From: Peromyscus leucopus
Taxonomy: Eukaryota > Chordata > Mammalia > Rodentia > Cricetidae
Direction of reading: 5' to 3'
DNA length: 64,000 bases
Assembly: GCF_004664715.2 (NCBI RefSeq)
Contig: NC_051075.1
Location: 32,632,504-32,696,503 of the forward strand
The first letter of the stretch is position 1; the number at the start of each line of letters is the position of its first letter. The notes below the pieces were generated by a model that saw nothing but the letters and a program-made list of their open reading frames with translations, did not search any database and was not told the origin of the DNA. A program made the translations under genes and the position numbers. Shown piece by piece: positions 61,215-64,000 of this stretch.

Positions 61215-61770
61215 CCCCAAGACAGGGTTTCTCTGTGTAGTTTTGGTGCCTGTCCTGGATCTCACTCTGTAGCCCAGGCTGGCCTTGAACTCACAGAGAT
61301 CCGCCTGCCTCTGCCTCCAGAGTGCTGGGATTAAAGGCGTGCACCACTACTGCCTGGCTGCTGTCTTTCTTGTTTGTGCTGCTTCGCTGCATGCACCAGG
61401 CTAGCTGGCCCACCAGTCTCCACCTCCTATTTTGCCATAGGAGTGCTGAGAGTACAGATGTGCCACATCACATCTGGATTTGTTTGTTTGTTTTGGTTTT
61501 TCGAGACAGGGTTTCTCTGTAGCTTTGCGCCTTTCCTGGAACTCACTCTGTAGCCCAGGCTGGACTCGAACTCACAGAGATCCGCCTGGCTCTGCCTCCC
61601 GAGTGCTGGGATTAAAGGCGTGTGCCACCACCACCGGTTTTGTTTGGTTTTGTGGTAGGGACTCAACTATATAGCCTTGGCTGGCCCCAAACTCTGTATG
61701 TAGACCAGGCTAGCCTTCACCTCACATAGATCTTTCCGCCTCTTCTGAGATTAAAGACATGCACCACCAT
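61215..61770 (-). mobile_element. B1 cluster in FANCM intron 5
   Basis: Antisense B1s at 61215-61365 and 61492-61640 (near-consensus), then an older B1 fragment at about 61650-61770. Confidence 0.85.
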
Positions 61771-62125
61771 GCCAGACTCATATGTGTTGTTTTTATGTGG
61801 GTTCAGGGGATCAAGTTTGGGTCATCAGGTTCGTGTATCTGGAGCTGTTTCCTGCTGAGCTGCCTCCCAGCCTACATGTTTCAGCTGTTAATAGTCGTTT
61901 AGTCTATTTCTGATTAAAATGTAAGGCCATGACATTTAGTCCAATTCTTTTTGTGTTGTTGATTGGTTTTTGTTGTTGTTGTTGGTTTTGTTTTGTTTTG
62001 AGACAGGGTTTCTTTGTTTAGCCTTGGCTGTCCTGGAACTAGCTCTGTAGACCAGCACCCAGCAATTTAGTGCAATTCTTGACACCAGAAGTCATAGGAA
62101 GCATTCTAGCAAGCTTCTTTTAAAA

Positions 62126-62206
62126 AAAGGAAGGAAGGGAGGGAGGGAGGGAGGGAGGGAGGGAGGAAGGAAGGAAGGAAGGAAGGAAGGAAGGAAGGAA
62201 GGAAGA
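62126..62206 (+). repeat. (GGGA)n/(GGAA)n purine microsatellite
   Basis: Compound tetranucleotide tract with no other structure. Confidence 0.93.
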
Positions 62207-62279
62207 AAATTACATTTATTTATTTCTTTACTTGTATATTTATCTATTGATTGATCAATTGATTGATTTTTTTTTTTAA

Positions 62280-62460
62280 TTTATTTATTATGTATACAGT
62301 GTTCTATCTGCATGTATGCCTGCTGGCCAGAAGAGGGTGCCAGATCTCATTACAGATGGTTGTGAGCCACCATGTGGTTGCTGGGAATTGAACTCAGGAC
62401 CTTTGGAAGAGCAGCCAGTGCCCTTAACCAGTGAGCCATCTCTCCAGGCCCCCCCCCCCA
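62280..62460 (-). mobile_element. B2 SINE with C homopolymer at its head
   Basis: 'gtgccagatctcattacaga' ... 'gtgagccatctctccaggcc' then C9. Confidence 0.9.
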
Positions 62461-62473
62461 CTGATTGATTTTA

Positions 62474-62510
62474 TGTGTGTGTGTGTGTGTCCGTCCGTCC
62501 GTCCGTCCGT
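62474..62510 (+). repeat. Compound (TG)n(CCGT)5 microsatellite
   Basis: TG units to 62490 pass directly into five CCGT units (62491-62510). Confidence 0.93.
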
Positions 62511-62779
62511 CTGTATATGTATATGGGCATGTGTATGCCATGACATGGGGCGGTCAGAGGACAGCTTGTGAGAGTAAGTTCTCTTCCACCGTGAAGGTTT
62601 AGGGATTGAACTCAGGGCGTTAGTCTTGATGGCAAGTGCCTTTACCTGCTGGGCCATCATGCTGGCTCACATGCTTCTTGTTTAATTTTACTAGAAAAAT
62701 AGTGGATGGATAGGAAAACTTATATCAGACTATGTCTGAAGTCAGGAAAGATGTTCACCATATAAACAGGTTCTGAGTC

Positions 62780-62950
62780 CTTTTTTTTTTTTTTTTTTTT
62801 TTTGGTTTTTCGAGACAGGGTTTCTCTGCATAGTTTTGCGCCTTTCCTGGAGCTCACTTGGTAGCCCAGGCTGGCCTCGAACTCACAGCGATCCGCCTGG
62901 CTCTGCCTCCCAAGTGCTGGGATTAAAGGCGTGCGCCACCACTGCCCGGC
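62780..62950 (-). mobile_element. B1 SINE
   Basis: Near-consensus antisense B1 with T23-type tail. Confidence 0.93.
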
Positions 62951-63637
62951 CCTGAGTCCTTTGAAATGAGAATAGATCCGCATACAGAAGGCCAGAGGCA
63001 GCTGAAAGAGGACAGAAACTAGTGTGGCCGAGACAGGGATTGGAGGTGATTAATGTAAATGTGACCACGTGGGACTAGTTTGCATTGTTATGGCAAGAAA
63101 CTAGCAGGGAAAGGTAGTTTTAAGTTGGATGTGGTAACTGATGGCCATAATTTCATCATTGGGGATGTTGAGGCAGGAAGATTGCTGGGTTGCTCAGAGT
63201 TTTAAGACAGCCTAGGGTACAGGCGGGGGGGCCCTGTCTGAAACAAGTAGATAAGTGGAAGGAAGAAAGGAAAGAAGGGTGGGAGACAGGAAGGAGAAAA
63301 AAAATGTCTTTATCACATACAGGACGATAAGTCTCGGGGAGCTTTTATAGCTCCTATAGATGTCCCTCTTCATTTCTGTGAAGTGAGCAGAGCAGTACCT
63401 GTCTCTGCGCTGCTAAGATGAAATGAGTTCCTACAGGAATAGATGATGGAGAGCACTGCCTAATACCCAGTGTTACCCTTAGGACATGTTTACATGGCGT
63501 TCCGCACTGGCACTGGTGTCTACATTGATTGAATATCTGTCCCATCTGGGTGGCACATATCTACAGTCCCAGCAATTGATAGACAGAGGCAGGAGGATTG
63601 CTTTGAGTTTGAAGCCAGACTGGGCCAAGAGCCTGTG

Positions 63638-63639
<2 letters not shown>

Positions 63640-63681
<42 letters not shown>
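63640..63681 (+). repeat. (AC)21 microsatellite
   Basis: Uninterrupted dinucleotide run at the end of an old B1-like sequence (63545-63640), followed by GAGTGAGTGAGAGA. Confidence 0.96.
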
Positions 63682-63684
<3 letters not shown>

Positions 63685-64000
63685 TGAGTGAGAGAGAGAG
63701 AGAGATTGATTAATAAAACAAAATATTTGTCCTTCATGAGGCTAAGTCTGTTCAGTTGTTTTCCATTTCAGTCATACCTCATATATTTGCCTCAGTGCTT
63801 GACCTATGATAGATAATTATTGATGGCTTTGAAAGAACACATGAACCTATAAATTGCAAATAATTTACCTATGAAGAAAAATGATAAAGACTGGTTTCCT
63901 GTTGGGTTTCTTTTTCTTAGGAGACAGGCTTTATATGGAAACTACATGATGCTTCCGTAGCCCCACCCTGTAACATATCACTCAGTAGAACCATTAACTC

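Noticed and set aside
62491..62510. Possible CRISPR-like or minisatellite array
   Set aside because: Tetranucleotide microsatellite without spacers; the genome is eukaryotic.
60442..64000. FANCM exon 6
   Set aside because: No segment encoding the expected continuation (GIQQGIIEGE-like) after an acceptor was found before the window end.

Overview
The window is nuclear DNA from a rodent, most likely a cricetid. B1 SINEs occur throughout with a tail of the type 'gagttccaggaaaggcgcaaagc', which I associate with deer-mouse-type cricetids. B2/B3, ID/B4, L1 3' ends and rodent LTR fragments are also abundant. Genes have long AT-rich introns, GT-AG splice sites and CpG-rich promoters, and nothing bacterial or viral is active here. 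Species assignment (Peromyscus or a relative) is an inference from SINE subtype only.

Three protein-coding genes are present, in the same order as mammalian 14q21-type synteny: PRPF39 (+, CpG-island promoter near 6.1 kb, coding exons 10955-30464), FKBP3 (-, start codon 46429, stop 31708) and the 5' part of FANCM (+, start 48411, exons 1-5, cut by the window end in intron 5). All exon junctions could be placed by eye. PRPF39 reconstructs to 664 codons plus stop and FKBP3 to 224 codons plus stop, both without a frame break. FANCM gives the first 341 codons. The snoRNA SNORD127 sits in PRPF39 intron 10.

Layout: 1-6.0 kb is repeat-rich upstream DNA with a cluster of three related LTR fragments. 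6.0-6.7 kb is the PRPF39 CpG island and noncoding exon 1. 6.3-10.9 kb is intron 1. 10.9-31.15 kb holds the rest of PRPF39. 31.15-31.43 kb is a roughly 0.3 kb convergent intergenic gap. 31.43-46.45 kb is FKBP3 on the minus strand. 46.45-48.2 kb is the divergent FKBP3/FANCM interval. 48.2-64 kb is FANCM exons 1-5 and introns.

The genes act in separate nuclear pathways: PRPF39 in U1 snRNP-dependent 5' splice-site recognition, FKBP3/FKBP25 as a nuclear rapamycin-binding prolyl isomerase linked to chromatin factors, and FANCM as a DNA translocase of the Fanconi anaemia pathway. I see no operon-like logic. The shared theme is housekeeping CpG promoters, with NRF1-type palindromes in the PRPF39 and FANCM promoters and half of such a site near FKBP3. 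The most interesting unexplained signals are a candidate frame-shifting poison exon plus hairpin in PRPF39 intron 3, a YY1-type motif that contains the FKBP3 start codon, a near-perfect 38-nt inverted repeat spanning the PRPF39 3' end, and diverged duplicated segments in FKBP3 intron 1 and in FANCM introns 1 and 2.
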